Positions 33,667-43,584 of a DNA stretch of 63,144 nucleotides are shown piece by piece. A program made the position numbers and the translations under genes. This stretch comes from Candidatus Cloacimonadota bacterium (GTDB lineage Bacteria > Cloacimonadota > Cloacimonadia > Cloacimonadales > Cloacimonadaceae): the NCBI GenBank assembly GCA_023228285.1, contig JALOBM010000005.1, forward strand, positions 1 through 63,144. Direction: 5' to 3'. The notes beneath the pieces were generated by a model. That model ran no database searches. It had not been told where the DNA came from and worked only from the letters and a program-made list of their open reading frames with translations. Position 1 is the first letter of the stretch. Each line of letters starts with the position of its first letter.

Positions 33667-34650
33667 TTATTCTTTCATTCCGCTACGGGAATAGCTGGCA
33701 ATAATCTGCTTCTGAGCAAAGAAGAACAGGATTACGATCGGTAATATACTGAATGTGGACGCAGCCATCAACAGGGTAGTCTGCGTGGAGGCTTCCTGGT
33801 TGAAATAGCTTAATCCCACTTGTAGAACTCTCAGTTCCGGACGGTTGATCATTACTAATGGCCACATAAAACTGTTCCAGCTGGAGATTAATGAAAAAAT
33901 TGATGCAGTGGCAATTACGGGTTTGGAAAGCGGAACTACGATGCGCCACAGCATGCCAAAGGTGGAGCAGCCATCTATCGATGCGGCATCAAACAGTTCT
34001 TTGGGTAGAGACTTGAAATGCTGCCGAAAGAGGAAGATGGTAAAGATGTTTGCCATCCAGGGTATGATAAGCGCATTATAGGTATCCAACCAGTTCAGTT
34101 TATCCAATAGGACATAGGATGATATCATGTAGATTGGTTGAGGAACCATCATCATGGACAGGAACAGATAGAAGAAGAAATCCCTTCCTTTAAACTCCAT
34201 CCGGGCAAAAGCATAGGCCGATAACAAGGAAGTAAACAGCACTCCAATCAAACTAAGTAAAGACACATAAATGGTATTGTAAAAATACAATCCAAACGGT
34301 ACTTTCTTGAAGGCTTTGATGTAGTTCTCAAAATGGAAGCTGGGTTTCTTGCGCACCAGCTTAATCTCGTCTGTAGGTACTTCCTTGTATTCCTCAACGA
34401 TGTTCAAGTCCTCATCCAAAATGTGAATAATGCTTTTCTCACCTTTATCCATAACCAAAAGGATGCGTTCAGTCTGTCCGTTATTTTGCCACACATGATA
34501 TTCCTCTTTGGGAATGAATAAGGTCTCTTGTTTGTTGAATTCACTTTGAGTCATCAGAGATGTGGAAAGCATCCATAAAAAGGGTACGACCATGGTCAAT
34601 CCGAAAATAATCAGGATTGAGTAGGTGAGAATACTTCTTAATCTGTCCAT
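33667..34650 (-). CDS. Carbohydrate ABC transporter permease, MalG type, with loop insertion
   Basis: A 327-residue inner-membrane permease with six transmembrane segments. The EAA loop that docks the ATPase reads ELFDAASIDGCSTFGMLWRI. MalG-type permeases are usually about 275-285 residues. The extra length is a hydrophilic segment of about 55 residues (roughly 45-100) between the first and second membrane helices, containing EEYHVWQNNGQTERILLVMD. It would face the periplasm. The gene is 11 bp from the MalF-type partner. No solute-binding protein or ATPase is encoded nearby. Confidence 0.88.
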   Translation of the reverse strand: MDRLRSILTYSILIIFGLTMVVPFLWMLSTSLMTQSEFNKQETLFIPKEEYHVWQNNGQTERILLVMDKGEKSIIHILDEDLNIVEEYKEVPTDEIKLVRKKPSFHFENYIKAFKKVPFGLYFYNTIYVSLLSLIGVLFTSLLSAYAFARMEFKGRDFFFYLFLSMMMVPQPIYMISSYVLLDKLNWLDTYNALIIPWMANIFTIFLFRQHFKSLPKELFDAASIDGCSTFGMLWRIVVPLSKPVIATASIFSLISSWNSFMWPLVMINRPELRVLQVGLSYFNQEASTQTTLLMAASTFSILPIVILFFFAQKQIIASYSRSGMKE

Positions 34651-34661
34651 TTCATCCCCCC

Positions 34662-35597
34662 TTAATAATTAACGTGCTTTTCCATTCTGCGTTGGAAGAT
34701 GGTAAGCGCAAGAATCAGGACAAACAAAGCTAGGGATACCGCACTGGCATAGCCCATCTCTAATACATCGAATCCGCGTTCATAGATATAGTATACTATC
34801 AACTTTGTGGTATTTAGCGGCCCGCCTTTATCGGTCATCAGATATATCTGCGAGAAGGTTTGGAAGGTTGTGATAGTGGTCATGATCAAAACATAAAAAG
34901 TAGTAGGTGAAATTAGAGGAACAGTTACATTCCAGAACTGACGCGTTTTACTGGCACCGTCTATCTCGGCAGCTTCATAATAGACCTTTGAGATGTTCTG
35001 TAGCCCAGCCAGGTAGATGATGGTGTTGTAGCCCAGTCCCTTCCATATGGTCATAATAATAATAGCAAACAGCGCTTGAGAGGGGCCGTGAAAGAACTGT
35101 GGCAGCTTCTCAAAGCCCAGGTTTTCAAACATAATCAGAAAAATACCCCGCGATTCAGACAACCATGCTTGTGGAGATATTCCGATAAAACCCAGGAAGG
35201 TATTCATCAATCCCGTTTGTTCGTTGAAGATCAGTTTCCATACTATAGATACCGCTACCAAAGAGGTTACAAAGGGCATGAAATATACAATCCGAAACAG
35301 GCTTTTAAAGTACTTAATCTTGTTTAAAAGCACTGCAAACAGCAGAGAAAGCACGATGGTCGAAGGAACCAGGATAATCACTAACCAAAAGGTATTACCC
35401 ATGGATTGCCAAAACACCGAATCCTGCATCATCTTGCTGTAGTTTTCCAAACCTATGAATCTTCCGGTTCCCTGAAGTGACCAATCGAAAAACGAGAGAA
35501 TAAAGCTCATCACAATTGGTATCAAACGGAATGCCACCACAATTACCAATGCTGGTAAAAGGTAGAGGTATGGAGAAATCTTCCATTTTGTTTTCAT
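34662..35597 (-). CDS. Carbohydrate ABC transporter permease, MalF/UgpA type
   Basis: A 311-residue permease with six transmembrane helices. The EAA loop reads YYEAAEIDGASKTRQFWNVT. The N-terminal KISPYLYLLPALVIVVAF segment is typical of sugar-importer permeases. It pairs with the MalG-type gene to form the transmembrane heterodimer. The start overlaps the stop of the NtrC-type regulator by four bases (ATGA), an unusual coupling of regulator and transporter. Confidence 0.9.
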   Translation of the reverse strand: MKTKWKISPYLYLLPALVIVVAFRLIPIVMSFILSFFDWSLQGTGRFIGLENYSKMMQDSVFWQSMGNTFWLVIILVPSTIVLSLLFAVLLNKIKYFKSLFRIVYFMPFVTSLVAVSIVWKLIFNEQTGLMNTFLGFIGISPQAWLSESRGIFLIMFENLGFEKLPQFFHGPSQALFAIIIMTIWKGLGYNTIIYLAGLQNISKVYYEAAEIDGASKTRQFWNVTVPLISPTTFYVLIMTTITTFQTFSQIYLMTDKGGPLNTTKLIVYYIYERGFDVLEMGYASAVSLALFVLILALTIFQRRMEKHVNY

Positions 35598-37009
35598 ATC
35601 TCACCACCATTATCGTTGTTGCCGGGCTTGCGATACTCTCGCCAGTCTATGCCCAGTTTTGTGCACTTTTTGTAGAAGTTTTCCCGGGTGATCTCTGCTA
35701 TCGCTGCAGCGCGCAGGATGTTTCCCCCGGTTTTAACGAGTAGATTCTGGATATAGTGTTTGCTGAAAGCGTCCCTTGCTATTGCCCAGTTGGTGTTGTC
35801 CATTTCCACAAATACTTCCGAATATTCGGATGTGTTGCTCACGCTTTCCGGAAGATCCTCGGGTTGGATCACTTTATTTTCAGCCAAAATAACAGCGTGT
35901 TCAAGAGCATTACGCAATTCACGTATATTACCCTTCCATTTGTAGTTGAGTAGTAAAGACATCACTCCGGGAGATATCTTCAATTCAGATTTATTATACT
36001 TTTGACAAAACTCCTGTACGAAAGAACTCGCGAGTATTCTGATATCATCCTTGCGTTCCCGCAGAGGAGGAATATGCAGGTTTATTACGTTCAATCTATA
36101 ATACAGATCTTCCCGAAAGCTACCCTCTTTGACCAATTCCTCAATGTCTTTATTGCTGGCGGCAATGATTCTGGTATCCGTGCGAGCGTCTTCATCCGAG
36201 CCTACCGCTCTATAAACTCCCGTCTCCAGAACTTTCAGCAGCTTAACCTGAAAAGCAGGGGACGTTTCTGTGATTTCATCCAAAAACAGAGTACCACCAT
36301 TAGCCTCCTGAAAATATCCGATCTTATCGCGACTAGCGTCCGTGAAAGCGCCTCGTTTGTGCCCAAAGAGTAAGCTTTCCAACAAAGTCTCGGTGAGGCT
36401 TCCACAATTCACAGATACAAATTTCTCCGCTCTGCGCGGGCTATTGCGATGAATCAATTCTGCAAAGACGCTCTTCCCTACTCCGGTTTCTCCCGTGATC
36501 AGTGCCAATGTATCCAATCCTGCGATTTTCTTCACTTTTTGGATGATAGATTGGATCGGGGGCGAGTTTCCGATGATCAGATCGGTATCCAGTTCTTTTC
36601 GCAGCATTGCGCTTAGTCTGCGGTTTTCTTCCAACAACCATTGAGATTGCAGCGTTTTCTCCACCATGATATTGATAAGATCAGGGTTGCGCAGAGGTTT
36701 CACCAAATACTCCGCAGCACCCAACTTCATTGCCATCACTGCAGATTCAATGCAAGCTTGCCCGCTGATAGCTATCACTGCAGTATAGGGATGCTCGGAG
36801 GACAATTCCCTGATCAGATCCAGTCCATTCTCACCAGGTAATACAAGATCCACAATCGCTATGTGATAACGATGATTCTGCAGTTTCTTTCTGGCTTCTG
36901 TTAAGTTTGTCACCAATGTGGTGTGATACTCATTGTTCAGTTGAGAGTCGATTAGTTCAAGACTCTCTTTGGAATCGTCCACAATTAGTAATCGTGCTTT
37001 TTCTTTCAT
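35594..37009 (-). CDS. NtrC-family sigma-54 response regulator, GAFTDA variant
   Basis: 471 residues in the classic order. The receiver domain (1-120) has the acidic pair VDDSK, phospho-Asp in IVDLVLPGENG and Lys in LVKPL. The AAA+ domain (about 140-370) has Walker A GETGVGKS and Walker B GGTLFLDEI. The C-terminus has a Fis-type helix-turn-helix (NILRAAAIAEITRENFYKK). The sigma-54-contacting loop is GAFTDA, not GAFTGA. ATG 37009 overlaps the kinase-like stop. The regulator probably controls this operon, though I found no convincing -24/-12 promoter. Confidence 0.88.
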   Translation of the reverse strand: MKEKARLLIVDDSKESLELIDSQLNNEYHTTLVTNLTEARKKLQNHRYHIAIVDLVLPGENGLDLIRELSSEHPYTAVIAISGQACIESAVMAMKLGAAEYLVKPLRNPDLINIMVEKTLQSQWLLEENRRLSAMLRKELDTDLIIGNSPPIQSIIQKVKKIAGLDTLALITGETGVGKSVFAELIHRNSPRRAEKFVSVNCGSLTETLLESLLFGHKRGAFTDASRDKIGYFQEANGGTLFLDEITETSPAFQVKLLKVLETGVYRAVGSDEDARTDTRIIAASNKDIEELVKEGSFREDLYYRLNVINLHIPPLRERKDDIRILASSFVQEFCQKYNKSELKISPGVMSLLLNYKWKGNIRELRNALEHAVILAENKVIQPEDLPESVSNTSEYSEVFVEMDNTNWAIARDAFSKHYIQNLLVKTGGNILRAAAIAEITRENFYKKCTKLGIDWREYRKPGNNDNGGEI

Positions 37010-37608
37010 CTGATTACTCCCAATAGCCTGTTTTGTTGTGGTAGCCAAACCGAGTTAATGCAAAAGCTATCTTCTTCAAACAAAGTCGATTCTGGCTGTT
37101 GCAAAAGCTTGTCCCACTGAACATCATCCAGCTTGAAATCATCATTGAAGGCTAAATAGATTGCACAGCAACCTTCATATTCCATGGCTCCTGTTCGGAG
37201 TTCAATGCTATCGAACCATAAACTAAGCCGCAGCAAGACTGTCTCGAACCACATGGATAATTCAATCGAACTTGTGTGAGCTTTGCACTCTTTCAAAGAC
37301 TTATCCTGATTCAATCTAAAGCTGTGCTTCACCGGGAGATAGTGTTGTAGATAGCCCATTTCTTTATCCAACCATTTGGGCAGAGAGATCTCCTGTTTCT
37401 TGGCAAAAGATCTCTCTGTCAACTGGTTGTACAAGTCTTTCAACATATCGTCCATCCTGACTCCAGCTTCATAAATCTTACTGATTTCTTCAATATCCGG
37501 ATATTCCTTGCGCAGACGATGGCTGTATGCCAGAATCAAGTTCAAGGGATTATTCAGATTGTGAATCAATCCTTCCAGAATATGTCGAACCAGGATGTTA
37601 TCAATCAT
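37006..37608 (-). CDS. Histidine-kinase-like protein lacking an ATP-binding domain
   Basis: A 200-residue protein with a NtrB-like phosphoacceptor helix pair at residues 5-70: LEGLIHNLNNPLNLI (His near residue 16) and ISKIYEAGVRMDDML. The C-terminal part has about the size of a GHKL ATPase domain but shows no N box, G1 (DxGxG) or G2 (GxGxG), so it probably cannot bind ATP. It may be a phosphotransfer or inhibitory partner of the NtrC-type regulator, with which it overlaps (ATGA). Spo0B-like phosphotransferases are the closest analogy (inference). Confidence 0.7.
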   Translation of the reverse strand: MIDNILVRHILEGLIHNLNNPLNLILAYSHRLRKEYPDIEEISKIYEAGVRMDDMLKDLYNQLTERSFAKKQEISLPKWLDKEMGYLQHYLPVKHSFRLNQDKSLKECKAHTSSIELSMWFETVLLRLSLWFDSIELRTGAMEYEGCCAIYLAFNDDFKLDDVQWDKLLQQPESTLFEEDSFCINSVWLPQQNRLLGVIR

Positions 37609-37609
37609 A

Positions 37610-38806
37610 TTATTGATGTGTTCTACGGTATTCTTTCAATCCTTCACGGAAGATGTGCATGGCTTTTCTAAGATCATCGCGATTCAGGATATATGCCAGC
37701 CTTAATTCATTTCTACCCAAACCGGGACTTGCGTAGAAGCCTTCTGCCGGCGCTGCCATCACGGTTTCGCCATTAATCTGATAATTATCCAGCATCCAGA
37801 CTACAAAATCCTCGGCATTGGTAATGGGCAATTTGGCAACAATGTAAAATGCTCCCTGTGGTTTTTTACATATGATGCCTTCTATGTTACTCAGCTCTTC
37901 ATAAACCAAATCCCGCCGCGACTGATACTCTGCCACCATCTCGTGGAAATACTCGTCTGGCAAATACACACAGGCGTTTGCAGCCAGTTGATCAACAGTG
38001 GGAGGACACAATCTTGCTTGAGCAAATTTGAGTGTGGCTCCCATGAGCTCGCGGTTGCGGGATACAATGCATCCTATCCGTGCGCCACATGCGGAATAGC
38101 GTTTCGAAACGCTATCCACCATAATGGCATTCGCTTCAAAATCTGGAACTTGCAACACACTGGTATGCGTAAGTCCGTCATAAATAAATTCCCGATATAC
38201 TTCGTCAGAGATCAGGAAGAGATTATGATTCTTGCAGAAATTTGCTAAGCGAAACAGATCTTCTTTGCTGTAAACTGCTCCAGTGGGATTACCAGGATTG
38301 CATATCATGATAGCCCTGGTTTTGTGAGTAATCAGCTTTTCAAAAGCTGCGTCATCCGGCAATGCAAAGCCGTTTTCAGCATAAGTGGTTATCGGTTTCA
38401 ACTTTATCGAGGCCATGGTTGCAAAACCGTTGTAGTTTGTATAAAACGGTTCCGGAACTAAGATTTCATCACCTTCGTTTGCTGCTACCATCATGGCAAA
38501 GGTTACAGCTTCACTTCCGGCTGTGGTTACAATAATGTCTTTGGTGTCCAAAGATATCCCCAAGTGCTTATAATAGTGCACCAGGCCCTGCTGATACACT
38601 TCCAATCCCTGAGAGGGACCGTATGCCAGCACTTTTTCCGAAAACTCGTGATATACCTTTATCATCTGAGGTGGTGTTGGAATATCGGGCTGGCCAATAT
38701 TGAGGTGATACACTTTTACGCCTCTTTTCTTTGCATCAACAGCATGAGGCATAAGCTTCCTGATTGGGGATGCTTGGATTTCCAAAGCACGTTTTGATAG
38801 CTTCAT
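37610..38806 (-). CDS. Class I/II pyridoxal-phosphate aminotransferase
   Basis: A 398-residue fold-type I aminotransferase of the AspB/AlaT-like branch. Landmarks are HLNIGQPDIPTPP, TAGSEAVTFAMM, the CNPGNPTGAVYS loop, ISDEVYREFIYDG (Asp binding the pyridine N) and the Schiff-base Lys in VDSVSKRYSACGARIG. The C-terminal Arg appears in LRLAYIL. It probably moves amino groups between amino acids and 2-oxoglutarate or pyruvate, feeding 2-oxoacids to oxidoreductases such as IorAB. It is the first gene of the nine-gene minus-strand run and is two bases from the kinase-like gene. Confidence 0.88.
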   Translation of the reverse strand: MKLSKRALEIQASPIRKLMPHAVDAKKRGVKVYHLNIGQPDIPTPPQMIKVYHEFSEKVLAYGPSQGLEVYQQGLVHYYKHLGISLDTKDIIVTTAGSEAVTFAMMVAANEGDEILVPEPFYTNYNGFATMASIKLKPITTYAENGFALPDDAAFEKLITHKTRAIMICNPGNPTGAVYSKEDLFRLANFCKNHNLFLISDEVYREFIYDGLTHTSVLQVPDFEANAIMVDSVSKRYSACGARIGCIVSRNRELMGATLKFAQARLCPPTVDQLAANACVYLPDEYFHEMVAEYQSRRDLVYEELSNIEGIICKKPQGAFYIVAKLPITNAEDFVVWMLDNYQINGETVMAAPAEGFYASPGLGRNELRLAYILNRDDLRKAMHIFREGLKEYRRTHQ

Positions 38807-39017
38807 TTTTTACATTCCTTTTTTTATTTTATCCTTTGTGTCCTATATTTAGAACAATGAAAAAAAGACAAGGAAAATCTTGAACACAAAGGATTGCACA
38901 CCGCTTAGATGCTATTTTACAAGACCTTGAGAGTAAGCATGATTTGCTCTGAAATTCAAAGCTAGAGCATAAAGACATAGTAGTGTGGGGATTTTTCCCG
39001 CTATGGATCAATTGAAA

Positions 39018-39049
39018 CAAAAAAACCGGGCTTTTTGTAACCCGGCTTT
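39018..39049 (-). terminator. Terminator downstream of the phosphoglycerate dehydrogenase gene
   Basis: On the minus strand a stem (CCGGG / CCCGG, extended by wobble pairs) is followed by seven T. It lies about 300 bp after the serA stop, beyond the repeat element. Confidence 0.7.
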
Positions 39050-39070
39050 GATATTTTTGCAATAATACTC

Positions 39071-39248
39071 GTGACTCGTCAAGGTACGAATGTCGTTTTG
39101 CTACTGGGCTGCCAACTCCAATTTAGCATATAATCTACTAAACGATTCAAAAGCTTCATTCCTCTTTGGGTTATCGATACTTGAACCTGATACTATCGGG
39201 TTATCATCGAGTGAACACAGGATGATAACACCTTGATATCAGCTTCAA
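39071..39248 (-). repeat. Interspersed palindromic repeat, copy 4 (long)
   Basis: The inverted partner of 28910-29085. Read on the minus strand it has a perfect GTTATCATC...GATGATAAC core and the same CGACATTCGTACCTTGACGA end. It lies downstream of serA, before its terminator. Confidence 0.75.
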
Positions 39249-39343
39249 CACTGGATCGAACAAAGGGAAAGAGAAGTATGATTCAAAGCTCCATTCGGTC
39301 GCTGTGGCGATTCGTAGATTACCACACTAAGTTGGACGTGATA

Positions 39344-40264
39344 TTAGTTTACCTTGAAGGTCTTATCGCCTTTTTCAAAGAAGGCTACAATCTGTTTGGC
39401 GGCAGCGATGCCGGCATTGGTATTAGCTTCCGCTGTTTGCGCTCCCATCTTCTTGGGGGTGCAGTAAATTCTGTCTGCATACTGCTCGTTTATTGCTGCC
39501 AGGTTATCCGGAGCAACATCACTTACATAGCGGAAACCTTTTTTCTGGGCAAAAGCCTGTAATAGTCCTTCTTCATCTATCACTTCCTTGCGTGCAGTAT
39601 TCACCAAAGTAGCTCCATCGGGCATCAAGGAAAGCATTTCCCAATTTATCGATTTCTTTGTCTCTGAATTTGCTGGAATATGTATAGAGACATAATCTCC
39701 TGTCTTAAAGATATCTTCCACTTTCTTCAACGGTTTCACGCTTTCTTTTACCATCACTTCATCGGCAATGTAGGGGTCATAAGCATATACTATCATTCCG
39801 ATTCCGCGAGCCATCTTGGCTACCAGGCGAGCAATATAACCAAAGCCAAACAGAACCAGCTTCTTGCCGGCAATTTCAGTGCCGGTCTTGCCATTAAACT
39901 TGCCACGAGCCATATAGATCATCATTCCGATCGCAAGCTCTGCTACGGCATTTGAGTTTTGACCAGGTGTGTTCATAACCACCACATCGTGGGCAGTAGC
40001 GGCTTTTAAATCCACATTATCGTATCCGGCTCCGGCTCTTACCACAATTTTCAACTTTTTCGCTGCGTTGAAAACCGCTTCATCCACTTTATCACTACGA
40101 ATAATCAGTGCTTCTGCATCGGCAACTGCGTTGTGAAAATCTTTGACATCCGTGTAGGATTCCAAAAAGCTGTAGTCGTACTTTGCGGATTCCAGCTCCG
40201 CTTTGATCTTTGCTGCGGCTTCGGCGGCAAAGGGTTTCTCTGTGGCAATCAAGACTTTTGGCAT
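39344..40264 (-). CDS. serA: D-3-phosphoglycerate dehydrogenase, Lys-type
   Basis: A 306-residue short form without regulatory domains. It oxidises 3-phosphoglycerate with NAD in serine synthesis. The NAD loop is GFGYIARLVAKMARG, and the catalytic Arg is in VNTARKEVID. At the position of the usual catalytic His (TPHxG) it reads TPKKMGAQTAEAN, so His is replaced by Lys near residue 265. I recall the same change in the Entamoeba enzyme (type IIIK). The chosen ATG at 40264 follows GGAGGCTATA; an upstream ATG at 40276 would overlap that ribosome site. Confidence 0.85.
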   Translation of the reverse strand: MPKVLIATEKPFAAEAAAKIKAELESAKYDYSFLESYTDVKDFHNAVADAEALIIRSDKVDEAVFNAAKKLKIVVRAGAGYDNVDLKAATAHDVVVMNTPGQNSNAVAELAIGMMIYMARGKFNGKTGTEIAGKKLVLFGFGYIARLVAKMARGIGMIVYAYDPYIADEVMVKESVKPLKKVEDIFKTGDYVSIHIPANSETKKSINWEMLSLMPDGATLVNTARKEVIDEEGLLQAFAQKKGFRYVSDVAPDNLAAINEQYADRIYCTPKKMGAQTAEANTNAGIAAAKQIVAFFEKGDKTFKVN

Positions 40265-40300
40265 TATAGCCTCCATGTATATTTTTGTTTTTCTAAATAC

Positions 40301-40328
40301 AGTATAAGCTCGCTTTGTATGAAAGCAA
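40301..40328 (-). promoter_or_regulatory. Putative serA promoter
   Basis: On the minus strand TTGCTT (40323-40328), a 16-bp spacer and TATACT (40301-40306) precede the serA start by about 37 bp. Confidence 0.4.
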
Positions 40329-40337
40329 ACAGAGTGC

Positions 40338-41435
40338 TCAATCCCCCAAGGAGATTCCCAAACCGCGAGCTGTCTTTATCAGATTACCCTTGGGATTTAC
40401 CAAGTTGTACTCTTTGATGGCATCTTTGATAGGTACGGCGATGATATTGGGATGCCGATAGGCTACCATATTACCCCATTTCTTCTCCAATACCAGTTCG
40501 AAGGCCTCAACGCCGAATTGAGAAGCCAGGATACGGTCGAAGGCGTTTGGGGTACCTCCGCGTTGCAAATGCCCCAATATGGTTTCCCTGATCTCAATGG
40601 GACATCCTGCTTTGCGCAACTCCTCTCCAAGACGCATACCGGCTCCCCCCAGCCGTATCTTCATAGCTCCCGGAGTATTGTTCTCCGTAAAGGACAAATC
40701 TCCTCCTACGGGTATTGCCCCTTCTGCTATCACAATATTGGCAAAGCCGCGACCGTGGTCAAACCGTTGTAAGATGGCTTCCATTACCTTGTTTATATCA
40801 TAAGGAATCTCAGGGATCAGGCATACCTCTGCCCCACCTGCAATTGAAGCATGAAGAGCAATCCAGCCCGCATATCTGCCCATCACTTCCAAAATCAAAA
40901 CGCGATGATGACTTGCGGCAGTAGTAACCAGTTTATCCACCGCGTCAGTAGCTACATCCAGCGCTGTCTGAAATCCGAAAGTGAAATCGGTATCACTGAG
41001 ATCGTTGTCGATGGTTTTAGGCACCCCGATGATGGGGCAACCAAGTTCAAACAAGCCTTGAGATATTCTTTGCGACCCATCTCCGCCAATATTGATGATG
41101 GCATCAATGTTTTGGTAGCGCAGTCTTTGTACAAATTCCTGACTACGATCGACCGTACTCCATTTACCATCTTCGTCCTGTACAGGCCAGGCAAAGGGAC
41201 CGCCCTTATTGGTAGTACCGATAATCGTTCCGCCCCTTACATGAATCCCGGCTACAATTTCCGGAGTAAGCTCCACCAAATGCATGGGATCCCGTAGTAC
41301 ACCGTCAAACGCATCTATGGAACCTAAAACTTCCCAGTTATGCTCCTGTGATGCTCGCTTTACAATAGCTCTTATCACCGCATTCAATCCGGGGCAATCT
41401 CCTCCGCCGGTTGCTATCAATAGTCTCTTTTTCAT
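40338..41435 (-). CDS. pfkA: 6-phosphofructokinase, group III-like
   Basis: A 365-residue phosphofructokinase. Landmarks: IATGGGDCPGLNAVIR, GGTIIGTTNKGGP, NIGGDGSQ, PKTIDNDLSDTD, MGRYAGWIALH and GHLQRGGTPNAFDR. The GGDGS Gly favours ATP, while the Lys in PKTIDND is typical of pyrophosphate and mixed-type enzymes. The phosphoryl donor therefore cannot be settled from sequence alone. TTGGAG lies before the ATG. It is adjacent to serA, linking glycolysis to serine synthesis. Confidence 0.88.
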   Translation of the reverse strand: MKKRLLIATGGGDCPGLNAVIRAIVKRASQEHNWEVLGSIDAFDGVLRDPMHLVELTPEIVAGIHVRGGTIIGTTNKGGPFAWPVQDEDGKWSTVDRSQEFVQRLRYQNIDAIINIGGDGSQRISQGLFELGCPIIGVPKTIDNDLSDTDFTFGFQTALDVATDAVDKLVTTAASHHRVLILEVMGRYAGWIALHASIAGGAEVCLIPEIPYDINKVMEAILQRFDHGRGFANIVIAEGAIPVGGDLSFTENNTPGAMKIRLGGAGMRLGEELRKAGCPIEIRETILGHLQRGGTPNAFDRILASQFGVEAFELVLEKKWGNMVAYRHPNIIAVPIKDAIKEYNLVNPKGNLIKTARGLGISLGD

Positions 41436-41499
41436 ACAGGCTCCAATATCTCTAGAGTCAGGTTCTCATACTTGCTTATTTTAGTCAACCTATATTTAT

Positions 41500-41780
41500 T
41501 CATTTGGAACAACACAACACTGCTATCACCGATTCCCCTGCCCATAAAGACGATAACACGAATAATATAGGAAAGAGCATTAACATTGCAAAGCTAATTC
41601 CTATGTATTTAAAGGGATGCACTTGTCGTGCAGCCTCCCGAATAATAGTGCCAAGAACAACATCCCGATCTGCGAAAGAATTCCTTTGGCCAGGAAGTTA
41701 TTGGTATAGCTCAGTTGCAGCTTTTCTACCGTATAAATTGGGATGATGATACTATGATGTTGATTTTTTATTAATCTTCA
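41500..41780 (-). pseudogene. Frameshifted C-terminal remnant of an MFS transporter
   Basis: Read on the minus strand, one frame gives SIIIPIYTVEKLQLSYTN, then NFLAKGILSQIGMLFLALLF and GRLHDK. Just after that Lys a one-base shift moves to VHPFKYIGISFAMLMLFPIL, then FVLSSLWAGESVIAVL and a stop at 41500-41502. The joined sequence has the last two transmembrane helices and the GRLHDKxHPF loop of a major facilitator. No N-terminal part remains, so this is a decayed gene end. Confidence 0.5.
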
Positions 41781-41823
41781 TATTGGATATGCTCCCCACA
41801 TCTTCCCTTTTGCTAGATAAATG

Positions 41824-41848
41824 AAAGCCTCCTCAGAAAAGAGGAGGC
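41824..41848 (-). terminator. groEL terminator
   Basis: A perfect 8-bp stem (GCCTCCTC / GAGGAGGC) with a 6-nt loop, followed on the minus strand by TTTCATTT, 29 bp after the groEL stop. Confidence 0.85.
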
Positions 41849-41876
41849 CTTTTATTATGCAATTATGTCGGGTCAA

Positions 41877-43532
<1,656 letters not shown>

Positions 43533-43557
43533 TTACTAAATTTCATTTTCTTTAATC

Positions 43558-43584
43558 TTAGCAGTCTGTTCTTTTGAGTGCTAA
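43558..43584 (-). promoter_or_regulatory. CIRCE element (HrcA operator) of groEL
   Basis: Read on the minus strand: TTAGCACTC, nine bases, GACTGCTAA. The left arm matches the CIRCE consensus; the right arm differs at one base (GAGTGCTAA expected). It lies 44 bp before the groEL start and touches the -10 box. HrcA, encoded at 61759-62817, is the expected repressor. Confidence 0.9.

Larger units (their letters stand above)
38807..39343. other. Gene-free gap with terminator and repeat
   Basis: Contains the minus-strand terminator at 39018-39049 and the repeat copy at 39071-39248. From 38860 to 39010 the plus strand has a coding-like but interrupted frame (IAHRLDAILQDLESKHDLL, KDIVVWGFFPLW) with TGA codons, possibly another remnant. 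The aminotransferase promoter should lie in the first 100 bp but I see no clear one. Confidence 0.5.
41436..41876. other. Gap with a decayed transporter tail and the groEL terminator
   Basis: Between pfkA and groEL this 441-bp region holds the MFS remnant at 41500-41780 and the groEL terminator at 41824. A plus-strand 80-codon frame (41504-41746) is the antisense shadow of the remnant. No other feature is supported. Confidence 0.6.
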
